Source: Candidatus Saccharimonadota bacterium
Lineage (GTDB): Bacteria; Patescibacteriota; Saccharimonadia; Saccharimonadales; Saccharimonadaceae
Length of the DNA stretch: 64,000 bases
Assembly: GCA_017511865.1 (NCBI GenBank)
Contig: JAFWIQ010000010.1
Location: forward strand, 53,367 to 117,366
Direction: 5' to 3'
The translations under genes and the position numbers were made by a program. Below the pieces are notes generated by a model that ran no database searches, was not told where the DNA came from, and saw only the letters and a list, made by a program, of their open reading frames with translations. The first letter of the stretch is position 1; the number at the start of each line of letters is the position of its first letter. Positions 9,176 to 17,176 of the stretch are shown piece by piece.

Positions 9176-9799
9176 ATGAAAAAGCTCGAAAGAAAAGGTT
9201 TTACAGTGATAGAAGTGGTGCTAGTGCTGGCGATTGCGGGCTTGATTTTTGCGATGGCATTTATTGCCCTGCCGGCTTTGCAGCGCAACCAACGCGATGC
9301 GCAGAGGCGGGATGATATGGCGACGTTTGTAGATGCGTTAAAGAAATTTCAGACGAATAATCGGGGAGCGTTGCCGACATACAATAATGATAATACCCAT
9401 GGTCCCTCTAAGAACAATGTTCAAGTAAAGCGAGACAGAGTCGATTATAGTAGTACTTCTGACGGAGTTGAATGGAAAGATTTTTACAGAAATTATCTTA
9501 AGGAATCTTTTATGGATCCTTCGGGGGTTGGTTATAATTTAATAGTTGAGCCAAAATGCAGAAAGCCAAGTGATGTTCATAACCCCATAAATAAAGATGA
9601 ATGTCAATATAGTGCTACTATGAATTATAATGCATCCAATCACGCCAATATATGGGGGCTTTCTTTTGCAAATCATTATATCCTAGTAGAAATTGGGGCG
9701 ACTTGCGATGGGAGTCATGCAACAAAATCAAATAATCCACGCAAGGTAGCGGTACTGTATGCCATGGAAGGTTCTGGAGTTTATTGTGTCAATAGCTAA
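9176..9799 (+). CDS. Type IV pilin 1
   Basis: Prepilin of 207 residues: leader MKKLERKG, cleavage before Phe, Glu at +5 (FTVIEVVLVLAIAGLIFAM), then the conserved ALPALQRNQRD. The C-terminal half differs from that of the other pilins, but the last part (VAVLYAMEGSGVYCVNS) keeps the family's paired-Cys end. A GTAAGGAG ribosome site precedes the ATG and a TATAAT near 9152 gives a short leader. It is the most divergent of the five at the DNA level in the shared N-terminal region. A terminator follows. Confidence 0.92.
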   Translation: MKKLERKGFTVIEVVLVLAIAGLIFAMAFIALPALQRNQRDAQRRDDMATFVDALKKFQTNNRGALPTYNNDNTHGPSKNNVQVKRDRVDYSSTSDGVEWKDFYRNYLKESFMDPSGVGYNLIVEPKCRKPSDVHNPINKDECQYSATMNYNASNHANIWGLSFANHYILVEIGATCDGSHATKSNNPRKVAVLYAMEGSGVYCVNS

Positions 9800-9814
9800 T
9801 TAATTTTGGTTTTG

Positions 9815-9846
9815 TAGGGAGGGACTAGTGCTCTTCCCTATTTTTT
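9815..9846 (+). terminator. Terminator after pilin 1
   Basis: Inverted pair TAGGGA (9815-9820) and TCCCTA (9835-9840) followed by six T (9841-9846). It separates pilin 1 from pilin 2. Confidence 0.6.
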
Positions 9847-9888
9847 ATGCTAAAAATGCCTTTTGGGGTGTTTTTTAAACGTCGTCCA

Positions 9889-10094
9889 ATCACTCTTGTG
9901 CGACAACAACATTTAATTAAAAGAAAGGGCTATATGACTAATCAAAAGAATCAACTTCAAAAAAACAAACAAGGTTTTACCATTATCGAAGTAGTACTAG
10001 TACTTGCTATCGCTGGTTTAATCTTCTTGATGGTCTTTATCGCCCTCCCAGCTCTCCAGCGGTCGCAGAGAGATACACAGAGGCGAGATGATAT
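9889..10094 (+). repeat. 206-bp inverted repeat, left copy (pilin 2 leader and 5' end)
   Basis: Covers the leader with the ribosome site and the first about 54 codons of pilin 2. The reverse complement occurs at 11640-11845 (pilin 4) with only a handful of mismatches and the same length. The identity includes noncoding leader and synonymous positions, so it reflects recent duplication or gene conversion and not only protein constraint. Confidence 0.85.
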
Positions 10095-10589
10095 TTCTCG
10101 ACTGGCTACAGCCTTAACCCAATTCCAAGCCAATAATGGAAATTTACCACTTGACACTGAAGGCACTAGCCTAAGCTGCTATTCTAGTGCGGATAAAATT
10201 AGTGACGACCCGAGCACTGCCACAAGCAAGCCCGAGAATTTTGCCACAAACATTAATCCAAAGAATTTTACTGGCGATAATATAGTTTGCAAGTTTATCG
10301 CACAATATATGAACGCTAGTTCTTCAGAAACTAATGAGTTTAAGGATCCGAATGGAATTAAATATGGTCTCAGTATATATAAAGTTGCATCCAATCAGGC
10401 TACATTAGATAAGACGAAAGGTTATAATTACTATGCTCCTAAAAAAATACAACTTCTAGAATATATATGCAGAAAGGAGCTAAGTGTAATGACATAGAGA
10501 CTAAAGCTGACTGGACAGGAAATAAAAGCGATTTTACGCTTATTATTAAGCTTGAAGGCTCCGGGGCTTATTGTCTAGATAACAGCTAG
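9934..10589 (+). CDS. Type IV pilin 2, interrupted by a -1 frameshift in an A7 run
   Basis: Prepilin starting MTNQKNQLQKNKQG with cleavage before FTIIEVVLVL; the ATG at 9934 follows AAGAAAGGG. The frame as given stops at 10497 with an unrelated tail. If one A is added to the run of seven A at 10441-10447, translation continues to a TAG at 10587-10589 and ends FTLIIKLEGSGAYCLDNS. This matches the conserved C-terminus of the other pilins (KLEGAG..C..N). The gene is therefore frameshifted at a homopolymer: phase variation, slippage rescue, a real pseudogene or a sequencing error. The 5' half is nearly identical to pilin 4 in opposite orientation. Confidence 0.8.
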
Positions 10590-10612
10590 CTTGCTCGTTC
10601 ATATGTCTCAGT

Positions 10613-10660
10613 AATATAAAAAATATCCACCAGGCTTAATCTGGTGGATATTTTTATATT
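10613..10660. terminator. Bidirectional terminator between convergent pilins 2 and 3
   Basis: Long stem: AAATATCCACCAG (10621-10633) pairs with CTGGTGGATATTT (10641-10653), extended by A- and T-rich flanks to 10613 and 10660. Loop GCTTAAT. It works on both strands because each side ends in T-rich sequence. Confidence 0.85.
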
Positions 10661-10683
10661 AGTAGGATATACGAATAAACAAA

Positions 10684-11286
10684 CTAGCTATTGTCTATAC
10701 ATACGGTGCCGGCTCCTTCAAGTTTAAGCGAAATAGCAAAGCTTCTCCCTTGGTCAGACCAAACCATTTGCTCTCCATCGCATTCGGCATGTTTAGCCAC
10801 ATAAATCAATTTGGTCATTGATGTCTTATTATTGACATTTGTATTTACCCATGACGTGAAGTTACTCTCTTTCCCGTCTCCGTATGCAATAAACTTTATA
10901 CCGTATGCATCGCCACTTGGATCTTTAAATTCATTAATTGTGGACGATGACGAATTCATGTATTTAGCTATAAATTCACACGATTTGCTTCCTGTATATG
11001 TGCTCGGATCACTTGGGTTAATGTTTCCGGCATAGAAGTGGGAGCCATCGTTTGTGCCATTACCTACACGACAAAGGTCGCTTCTCGTCATCGGCACATC
11101 ACCTCCATTATTGGCTTGGAATTGGGTTAAGGCTGTAGTCAGTCGAGAAATATCATCACGCCTCTGTGTATCTCTCTGCGACCGCTGGAGCGCTGGGAGG
11201 GCGATAAAGACCATGAGGAAGATGAGCCCCGCAATGGCAAGTACCAGAACCACCTCAATGATAGTGAATCCTTTTTTGGTTTCCAT
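10684..11286 (-). CDS. Type IV pilin 3
   Basis: Prepilin of 200 residues from the ATG at 11286 (METKKG, then FTIIEVVLVLAIAGLIFLM); AAAGGAG lies 8 bp upstream, so the longer reading frame is rejected. The region from ALPALQRSQRDTQRR to LTQFQANNG is shared with pilin 2; beyond it the sequence diverges. It ends FAISLKLEGAGTVCIDNS. It is the second gene of a two-pilin unit with pilin 4 (16-bp gap) and ends at the bidirectional terminator. Confidence 0.93.
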   Translation of the reverse strand: METKKGFTIIEVVLVLAIAGLIFLMVFIALPALQRSQRDTQRRDDISRLTTALTQFQANNGGDVPMTRSDLCRVGNGTNDGSHFYAGNINPSDPSTYTGSKSCEFIAKYMNSSSSTINEFKDPSGDAYGIKFIAYGDGKESNFTSWVNTNVNNKTSMTKLIYVAKHAECDGEQMVWSDQGRSFAISLKLEGAGTVCIDNS

Positions 11287-11302
11287 AGAATTAACTCCTT
11301 TT

Positions 11303-11800
11303 TTAGTTGTGTCCGCAATAAATACCGGCACCTTCAAGCTTCATTGTGAAGGCAATATTATTGGCACCCGATCGGGTTATTGGGGTCTCGCCCTGACATG
11401 AGGCATTTGTGTAAATATGTATAACTCCAACATCATTGCCAGACTTCTGCGAACAAGAAGAACTACAGTCAGTAACATCTGCAATAGTATATGTATTCCC
11501 AGTTGATGGGTCTTTAATCTCTTTTGCATAACTACCAAGAAAGTTCTGCCACGCGTTAAGCTCAGTGGTTGTTCCTGTTGCTTTCGGAACACCTCCATTG
11601 TTTGTCTGATACTGAGTAAGTTGCGCTGCGAATAAAGCCATATCATCACGCCTCTGTGTATCTCTCTGCGACCGCTGGAGCGCTGGGAGGGCGATAAAGA
11701 CCATCAGGAAGATTAGACCGGCGATAGCAAGTACTAGTACTACTTCGATAATAGTAAAACCTTGTTTGTTTTTTTGAAGTTGATTCTTTTGATTAGTCAT
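11303..11800 (-). CDS. Type IV pilin 4
   Basis: Prepilin of 165 residues; the ATG at 11800 after AAGAAAGGG gives MTNQKNQLQKNKQG and cleavage before FTIIEV. The first about 55 residues and the leader are nearly identical at DNA level to pilin 2, which runs in the opposite direction. The variable part has the Cys pair SSCSQK and ends FTMKLEGAGIYCGHN. It heads the pilin 4-pilin 3 unit. Confidence 0.93.
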   Translation of the reverse strand: MTNQKNQLQKNKQGFTIIEVVLVLAIAGLIFLMVFIALPALQRSQRDTQRRDDMALFAAQLTQYQTNNGGVPKATGTTTELNAWQNFLGSYAKEIKDPSTGNTYTIADVTDCSSSCSQKSGNDVGVIHIYTNASCQGETPITRSGANNIAFTMKLEGAGIYCGHN

Positions 11801-11845
11801 ATAGCCCTTTCTTTTAATTAAATGTTGTTGTCGCACAAGAGTGAT
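11640..11845 (-). repeat. 206-bp inverted repeat, right copy (pilin 4 leader and 5' end)
   Basis: Inverse partner of 9889-10094. The 1545 bp between the copies hold the variable part of pilin 2, the terminator, all of pilin 3 and the variable part of pilin 4. Recombination across the pair would invert the segment and exchange the 3' halves of pilins 2 and 4. Confidence 0.85.
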
Positions 11846-11980
11846 TTTAAGACATAAGACACATCAATTAACAGGGATGAGCCTAAGCGATGTTCAAAAA
11901 TTCAATATCCAAAAATCTTAAAAAAATCTGAAAAAGCTATTGCTTTTTAGAGAATATTTGTTATGATAAAAGCAAAAGTT

Positions 11981-12005
11981 ATGTCGTCCAATCACTCTTG
12001 CGCGA
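11981..12005 (+). promoter_or_regulatory. Conserved pilin leader motif
   Basis: GTCGTCCAATCACTCTTG then CGCGAC before pilin 5 also occurs before pilin 2 at 9881-9904 with C to T at one site; the second half is found before pilin 4. The ends GTCG and CGAC can pair. It could be a 5' UTR hairpin or simply part of the duplicated unit. A TATGAT about 20 bp upstream (near 11961) is a possible -10 box. Confidence 0.45.
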
Positions 12006-12036
12006 CATAAAATTAAAATCTAAGAAAGGATTAGAC

Positions 12037-12570
12037 ATGGCTAAAGAAAATATCAAAAATAAAAAGGGTTTTACGATTATTGAGGTGGTCTTGGTGCTTG
12101 CTATTGCAGGTCTTATTTTCCTCATGGTTTTCATAGCTCTACCGGCACTTCAACGGTCACAGAGAGATACGCAGAGGCGTAGTGACTTGGGGCGCGCAAT
12201 TGCCGCTGTACAGAGCTATCAGGCAAATAATAATGGTTCGATCCCGGATTTTAAGGCCACCTTCATTAGTGGTTATTTGAAGGCTGGAGGAGATTCTTTC
12301 CAGGATCCATCTGGGAAGGCTTATGTCTTTTCAAGCAAAAACGACTCTGACGCGGCTGGGGTTGCGGATTGCTTGAATACTGGTGGTAGCGCTCAAGCCG
12401 AGGGCACAGCATGTGCGTTACAGGCGTCGACAACTTTTGCTGCGGGTAGGATTGTAGCCATAAAAAATGCCACGTGCAAAGGAGAGAAGGCGATTCGTGC
12501 CAATGGAGCAAACAGAGTAGCGTTGGTGATGAAGTTAGAGGGGGCTGGCACGACTTGTTACAGTAATTAA
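12037..12570 (+). CDS. Type IV pilin 5
   Basis: Prepilin of 177 residues; the ATG at 12037 has AAAGGA 7 bp upstream. Leader MAKENIKNKKG, then FTIIEVVLVLAIAGLIFLM and ALPALQRSQRDTQRRSD. The amino acids match pilins 2-4 but the codons differ more, so this copy is older or lies outside the conversion group. It ends VALVMKLEGAGTTCYSN and is followed by a strong terminator. Confidence 0.93.
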   Translation: MAKENIKNKKGFTIIEVVLVLAIAGLIFLMVFIALPALQRSQRDTQRRSDLGRAIAAVQSYQANNNGSIPDFKATFISGYLKAGGDSFQDPSGKAYVFSSKNDSDAAGVADCLNTGGSAQAEGTACALQASTTFAAGRIVAIKNATCKGEKAIRANGANRVALVMKLEGAGTTCYSN

Positions 12571-12578
12571 TGTATCAG

Positions 12579-12606
12579 AAAATCGCTCCTTATGGGGCGA
12601 TTTTTT
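12579..12606 (+). terminator. Terminator after pilin 5
   Basis: AAAATCGCTCC (12579-12589), loop TTAT, GGGGCGATTTT (12594-12604), then T. A G-U pair is included. Confidence 0.85.
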
Positions 12607-12608
12607 GA

Positions 12609-12642
12609 TGCAAAAACTTTCATTTTTTGCCAAGTTTTTGCA
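12609..12642. repeat. 11-bp hairpin between pilin 5 and pilC
   Basis: TGCAAAAACTT (12609-12619) and its exact inverse AAGTTTTTGCA (12632-12642). It lies just past the pilin 5 terminator and downstream of pilC on the other strand, so it may be the pilC operon terminator. The remaining bases to 12740 are AT-rich and show nothing else. Confidence 0.5.
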
Positions 12643-12740
12643 TAATTCTATAATTTATACATATCGGATATTCTTATTGCTTCAAACAAAAAAGTTGATG
12701 GTCGTACAGTAGAGAATTATTCTTTATATTATAAGTATAA

Positions 12741-13946
12741 CTACGTGCCGACGGAGTTGACGAGGGAGTAGATTGGGAGGAGTGTACCGCCGATGACGAC
12801 ACCGATGAGGCCGGCCATGATGACCATGAGGATAGGCTCAATCATGGTGGAGATAGCGTTGATTTGTTCGTCTAGTTCGTTTTCGTAGACTTGGGCGGCT
12901 TTGCCGAGCATTTCGTCGATCTTCCCTGATTCCTCGCCGATGGAGGCCATTTGAGGCACTAATGGAAGCATGTATTCGCGTTCCTTGAGGGATTCGGAGA
13001 GTGGTTTACCGCTTTTGATGATTTCTAGAGCTTTGTTGTATTCTTCTTCTACGATAACGTTGTTGACGGCGCCGATTGAAATCTTGACCGAATCTAGCAT
13101 TGGCACGCCGGTAGCAAGCATCATCTCGCAAGTGCGTGCAAAGCGAGAAACATAGAGCTTACGGAAGAGGCCACCAAAGATTGGTACGTGGATTTTGAAG
13201 GAGTCCATCGCTTGACGACCAGCTTTGGTTCTCTTGACGGCAAAGTAAATACCAAAACCTGCACCAATGACAATCATTAAGACTAGCCACCAGAAACTAG
13301 CGAAGAAATCTGTGATGCCGACGAGGAATTGTGTCATGCCGGGGAGCTCTTGATTCATATCTTCATATAGGCTTCTAACCTGTGGGACGACCATAATCAT
13401 CATGAAGGCAAGCACGGCGATAATCACTACCAAAATGATACCTGGATAGACGAGGGCGCCACGGATTTTGGACATCATGGCGGCATCCTTCTCTTCTTGG
13501 TCGGCGAGACGTTTTAGGGCGAGGTCTAGGGTACCAGAAGTTTCACCAGCTTGGATTAGGGCGAGATAAACACCATTGAAGATGTCTGAATGTTGGGCGA
13601 AGGCCTCGTGAAGGCTTTTGCCGGATTCTACGCTGGTGAGGATTTCTTCAACAACAGCCTTCATTCCCTTTGACTGAGTTTGTTCGGCTACGGTACGCAG
13701 GCTAGTTGCCAAAGGTAGGCCGGCACCGATCAAAGTGGCGAGCTGACGAGTGAAAGTGATGCGGTCTTTGGTGGTGACACGACTCTTTTTACCAAAAAGG
13801 CCCGAGCCTTCTTCGATAATGCTCTCTGGAATATATCCTTGTTCGATCAAAAGGTGGCCAGCGACTTGTTCGGTCTCGGCTTGGATACTGCCTTTGACCA
13901 TCTTGCCACTGTCTTTTTCTTTGGCCTTGTAATCGAAACGCTTCAT
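12741..13946 (-). CDS. pilC: Type IV pilus platform protein PilC
   Basis: Inner-membrane platform of the pilus (GspF/PilC family, 401 residues) on which the PilB and PilT motors act. Two T2SF domains are visible: residues about 65-190 (ITFTRQLATLIGAGLPL) and about 265-390 (FARTCEMMLATGVPMLDSV). Hydrophobic helices lie at about 170-190, 215-235 and 372-395, and the N-terminus carries a short FDYKAKEKDSGK segment typical of the family. It starts 3 bp after the pilT stop with a ribosome site AAGGGCT overlapping that stop. Last gene of the motor cluster. Confidence 0.95.
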   Translation of the reverse strand: MKRFDYKAKEKDSGKMVKGSIQAETEQVAGHLLIEQGYIPESIIEEGSGLFGKKSRVTTKDRITFTRQLATLIGAGLPLATSLRTVAEQTQSKGMKAVVEEILTSVESGKSLHEAFAQHSDIFNGVYLALIQAGETSGTLDLALKRLADQEEKDAAMMSKIRGALVYPGIILVVIIAVLAFMMIMVVPQVRSLYEDMNQELPGMTQFLVGITDFFASFWWLVLMIVIGAGFGIYFAVKRTKAGRQAMDSFKIHVPIFGGLFRKLYVSRFARTCEMMLATGVPMLDSVKISIGAVNNVIVEEEYNKALEIIKSGKPLSESLKEREYMLPLVPQMASIGEESGKIDEMLGKAAQVYENELDEQINAISTMIEPILMVIMAGLIGVVIGGTLLPIYSLVNSVGT

Positions 13947-13949
13947 TTT

Positions 13950-15032
13950 TTAGCCCTTGATTAACCTGTTGAATTCGTTGAGATCTACGGCGTACTCGCG
14001 AGCAGCATCATATGTAATAACTCCGGTTTGGACGAGTTTGACGAGGGTGCGATCCATGGTCTGCATGCCCTGTTCGGCGCCGGTCTGGATGGCGGTATCA
14101 ATCTGATGCGTCTTGCCATCACGGATGAGAGTGCGGATGGCGGAGTTTGCAATCATAATCTCGGCAGCAACTACGCGCCCGCCACCGATGGCAGGAACAA
14201 GGCGCTGAGCACAGATGGCCATAAGCATGTTGGAGAGCTGGGTGCGAACCTGGGGCTGCTGATGAGCTGGGAAGACGTCCACCATACGGTCGATAGACTG
14301 AGCAGCAGAGTTGGTGTGGAGGGTGGCAAAAACAAGGTGGCCGGTTTCGGCGATAGTGATAGCGGCCTGGATGGTTTCTAGGTCGCGCATCTCACCAATC
14401 AATACGACATCGGGGTCCTCACGAAGAACAGAACGAAGTGCAGCAGCAAAGCTAAAAGTGTCATAGTGGACTTCGCGCTGAGCGATGACGGAGCGCTGAG
14501 ATTTGTGGGTGAATTCGATTGGATCTTCAATAGTAATAATATGAACAGATTTTTCACGATTGATTTTGTCTACCAAGGCGGCAAGTGTAGTGGATTTGCC
14601 TGAACCAGTTGGACCAGTGACTAACACTAGGCCGCGGGGGAATTCGGCGAAAGTTTCGACAATGGCTGGCATACCGAGATCATTGATGCTGCGAATCTGA
14701 TTGGGGATAAGGCGAAAGGCGGCGGCAAGTTTGCCTTTTTCGTGGAAGGCATTGACGCGGAAACGAGCAATGTCTCCGAAGGAGAAAGAATAATCAAACT
14801 CTTTGTCTTTGATGAGAATCTTGCGTTGCTCTTCGTCTAGAGTGGCAAAAACAAGGTTGCGAACCATCTCTTCATTAAGAGTGGGAGTGCCAGCAATAGG
14901 AGCTAGAACGCCGTCAACACGAAGAATTGGCGGTAAACCATATTGGATATGAAGATCTGAGGCGTTGCGCTTGACGCATTCCTCTAGTAAGGTTTCGATT
15001 TTTAGTATATTTGATTGCCCACTACTTTCCAT
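13950..15032 (-). CDS. pilT: Pilus retraction ATPase PilT
   Basis: Hexameric ATPase that drives pilus retraction. In 360 residues it shows SDLHIQYGLPPILRVDG at the N-terminus, Walker A GPTGSGKSTTLAAL (about 137-150), the Asp box EDPIEF, Walker B IGEMRDLETIQAAI and the His box GHLVFATLHTNSAAQSID. The retraction motif region near the C-terminus is present. Despite lying in the pilus cluster it has its own promoter: TATAAT ends 6 bp before the ATG (leaderless type), which lets retraction be set apart from pilB expression. Confidence 0.95.
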   Translation of the reverse strand: MESSGQSNILKIETLLEECVKRNASDLHIQYGLPPILRVDGVLAPIAGTPTLNEEMVRNLVFATLDEEQRKILIKDKEFDYSFSFGDIARFRVNAFHEKGKLAAAFRLIPNQIRSINDLGMPAIVETFAEFPRGLVLVTGPTGSGKSTTLAALVDKINREKSVHIITIEDPIEFTHKSQRSVIAQREVHYDTFSFAAALRSVLREDPDVVLIGEMRDLETIQAAITIAETGHLVFATLHTNSAAQSIDRMVDVFPAHQQPQVRTQLSNMLMAICAQRLVPAIGGGRVVAAEIMIANSAIRTLIRDGKTHQIDTAIQTGAEQGMQTMDRTLVKLVQTGVITYDAAREYAVDLNEFNRLIKG

Positions 15033-15053
15033 AATTTTATTATATCATAAGCG

Positions 15054-16820
15054 TTACGATAAATCACTGGCAACGCGATTGACTTCCTCCATTGTTGTTA
15101 TGCCCGATAATACCTTCAAGACGCCGTCTTGGCGCATAGTGATAGTTCCCTTGGTTTTGGCTAGACGCATGATTTCGTTGGCAGTAGAATGATTGATGAT
15201 CATTTTTTGGATATCTTCATCGACAATAATGGTTTCGTAAAGGCCCGCTCGACCGGAATAGCCACCTGGGGTTTCTTTGGAATCCATGCCTTTGGCTAGC
15301 ATGTAATGTTCATCGTTTTTGACTGGTAGTCCTGGATAACCTAGGTCTTCGCTAATTTTGGCTACTTCTTCCTTGGTTTTTGGCAATAAATCGCCGACGA
15401 TGGAATTAATTCCCTCAGTTTCGATTTCGGAAGATTTATACATTTCGCGTTTTTCGGTAATGCGGCGGACGAGACGCTGGCCGATTACTACATTGAGCGT
15501 AGAAGCAAGAAGAAATGGCTCGATGCCCATATCTAGGAGGCGTGGCAAAATACCAGCAGCGGAGTTGGTGTGGAGGGTGGAAAACACTAGGTGCCCGGTG
15601 AGAGCTGCCTGCACGGCAAGACCAGCGGTTTCGGAATCACGAATCTCACCGACCATTACCACATCGGGGTCTTGACGCAAAATAGACCTAAGGCCAGACG
15701 CAAAAGTGAGGCCAGCGTCGACGTTGACCTGAATTTGATTAATGCCATCCATCTTATATTCGACCGGATCTTCTAGAGTGACGATGTTGATTTCTTCGGA
15801 TTTTATCTGCTGAATCAACGCATAAAGGGTGGTGGATTTACCTGAACCAGTTGGACCAGATGTAAGAATCATGCCGTTTGGCTTTTTGATTCCCTCAAGG
15901 ACAGCGCGGAGAGCGCGACCACTCATACCCATTTTTTCGATTTCCATGGAAACGCCTTTTTTGTCGAGAAGACGAATGACGACCTGTTCACCCCAGGTGA
16001 CTGGAGAAATAGCGATACGCAAGTCGATTTCCTTGTCGTCGACTAGAACTGTAAATTGACCGTCCTGAGGAGTGCGGTGTTCGTCGATTTTGAGGTTGGA
16101 AAGAATTTTAATACGAGAAACTAGGGCGGGAGCAACGGTCTTGGGGAGCTCCATGATTTTGCGAAGGACACCATCGATACGACAACGGATGATTAGGGAG
16201 TTTTCTAGCGGCTCGATGTGAATATCGGAGGCCTTGGTCTTGGCGGCATAGCTCAAAATGGTAGTTAGGGCTTTGGAAATAGGGGAGTCTTGGACGATAG
16301 TTTTGACATCGGACTTGGCTTCTTCTACGGCTTGTTCTTCCTCGGTTTCACTGACAGCTTCTTTGACCCCAGAAAAATCGCCGTGATATTTATCGAGCAT
16401 TTCGCGGATGCCACGCTCGGAAGACATCCATACCCTGATTGGCTGATTGACGAGGTTTGATAAGTAGTCTGTGGCCTGAACGTTGGTGACGTCAACCATG
16501 GCAACATTGAGCATGCCATCTTTTTCTCCAAGTGGCACCGCAAGAACGCGAGACGAAGCGTCGCCAGGAATTTTGGCTAAAATATCTTGATCAATGGTGA
16601 TATTTTTTAGTTCGACATATGGCACGCCAATAATAGCAGCCGTGGCGCGAGCCACCATATCATTGCTGATGATTTTGCGATTGATGAGCTCAGCCAATAC
16701 TGGATTGCCACCCATTTCCGCTTCTTGCTTGATGGAATAGACCAAATTACCATCAGCTAGACCTTCACTAACTAGAAGGTTGATGATTTTTTCTTCGGCC
16801 TCTTTAGTAAGGAGAGCCAT
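15054..16820 (-). CDS. pilB: Pilus extension ATPase PilB
   Basis: GspE/PilB-family ATPase (588 residues) that powers pilin polymerisation. It has an N-terminal MshEN-like domain (about 1-150), then the ATPase core with SDIHIEPLENSLIIRCRIDG, Walker A SGPTGSGKSTTLYALI, the Asp box LEDPVEY, Walker B VGEIRDSETAGLAVQAALTGH and the arginine finger region. The usual four-Cys zinc knot after QRLVRRI is absent: the corresponding stretch has no cysteines. The ATG overlaps the preceding stop by one base (TAATG), so it is coupled to the upstream pilus genes. Confidence 0.95.
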   Translation of the reverse strand: MALLTKEAEEKIINLLVSEGLADGNLVYSIKQEAEMGGNPVLAELINRKIISNDMVARATAAIIGVPYVELKNITIDQDILAKIPGDASSRVLAVPLGEKDGMLNVAMVDVTNVQATDYLSNLVNQPIRVWMSSERGIREMLDKYHGDFSGVKEAVSETEEEQAVEEAKSDVKTIVQDSPISKALTTILSYAAKTKASDIHIEPLENSLIIRCRIDGVLRKIMELPKTVAPALVSRIKILSNLKIDEHRTPQDGQFTVLVDDKEIDLRIAISPVTWGEQVVIRLLDKKGVSMEIEKMGMSGRALRAVLEGIKKPNGMILTSGPTGSGKSTTLYALIQQIKSEEINIVTLEDPVEYKMDGINQIQVNVDAGLTFASGLRSILRQDPDVVMVGEIRDSETAGLAVQAALTGHLVFSTLHTNSAAGILPRLLDMGIEPFLLASTLNVVIGQRLVRRITEKREMYKSSEIETEGINSIVGDLLPKTKEEVAKISEDLGYPGLPVKNDEHYMLAKGMDSKETPGGYSGRAGLYETIIVDEDIQKMIINHSTANEIMRLAKTKGTITMRQDGVLKVLSGITTMEEVNRVASDLS

Positions 16821-17176
16821 TATGGATTCTCCTGCTCGCCCGGCTCAGTTTCTGTATCTTCTTTGATGTTTACGTCTTCTTCAATATTTATGATATCTTC
16901 AGAATCCTCATCTATACATTCGCCGTTTTCGTCGAACTCATCACATTCCCCTACATAAACTTCGACTGTAGGATTGAGTGCCTTATAATTAAATACCTCT
17001 ACGTTGGGCTCAGCGAGATCCGTACTAAATGAAGAATCTATGGTTGTATAAGAATATGGTTCAATCTCCCCAATGAAAAAGCCACAGACAAAGTACGCAA
17101 TTACCGCACCAACAATAGCCAAGAAAATTGATGTTACTAGATCAGTCTTAGAGTTCATCGAGTTCATCGTCTTCAT
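16820..17176 (-). CDS. Small membrane-anchored acidic protein of the pilus operon
   Basis: About 118 residues. One hydrophobic helix (TSIFLAIVGAVIAYFVCGFF) near the N-terminus is followed by an acidic extracellular tail with two Cys in GECDEFDENGECIDED. It lies between the pilO-like gene and pilB, where PilP or a similar accessory factor would be expected, but I see no clear homology. The start is uncertain: ATGs at 17200, 17176, 17167 and 17158 are in frame. The one at 17176 is best placed after an AGGAG, and all of them overlap the upstream gene. Confidence 0.6.
   Translation of the reverse strand: MKTMNSMNSKTDLVTSIFLAIVGAVIAYFVCGFFIGEIEPYSYTTIDSSFSTDLAEPNVEVFNYKALNPTVEVYVGECDEFDENGECIDEDSEDIINIEEDVNIKEDTETEPGEQENP

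Noticed and set aside
9847..9933. Upstream start for pilin 2
   Set aside because: It would begin in the T-run of the pilin 1 terminator; the ATG at 9934 has the ribosome site and gives a normal prepilin leader.
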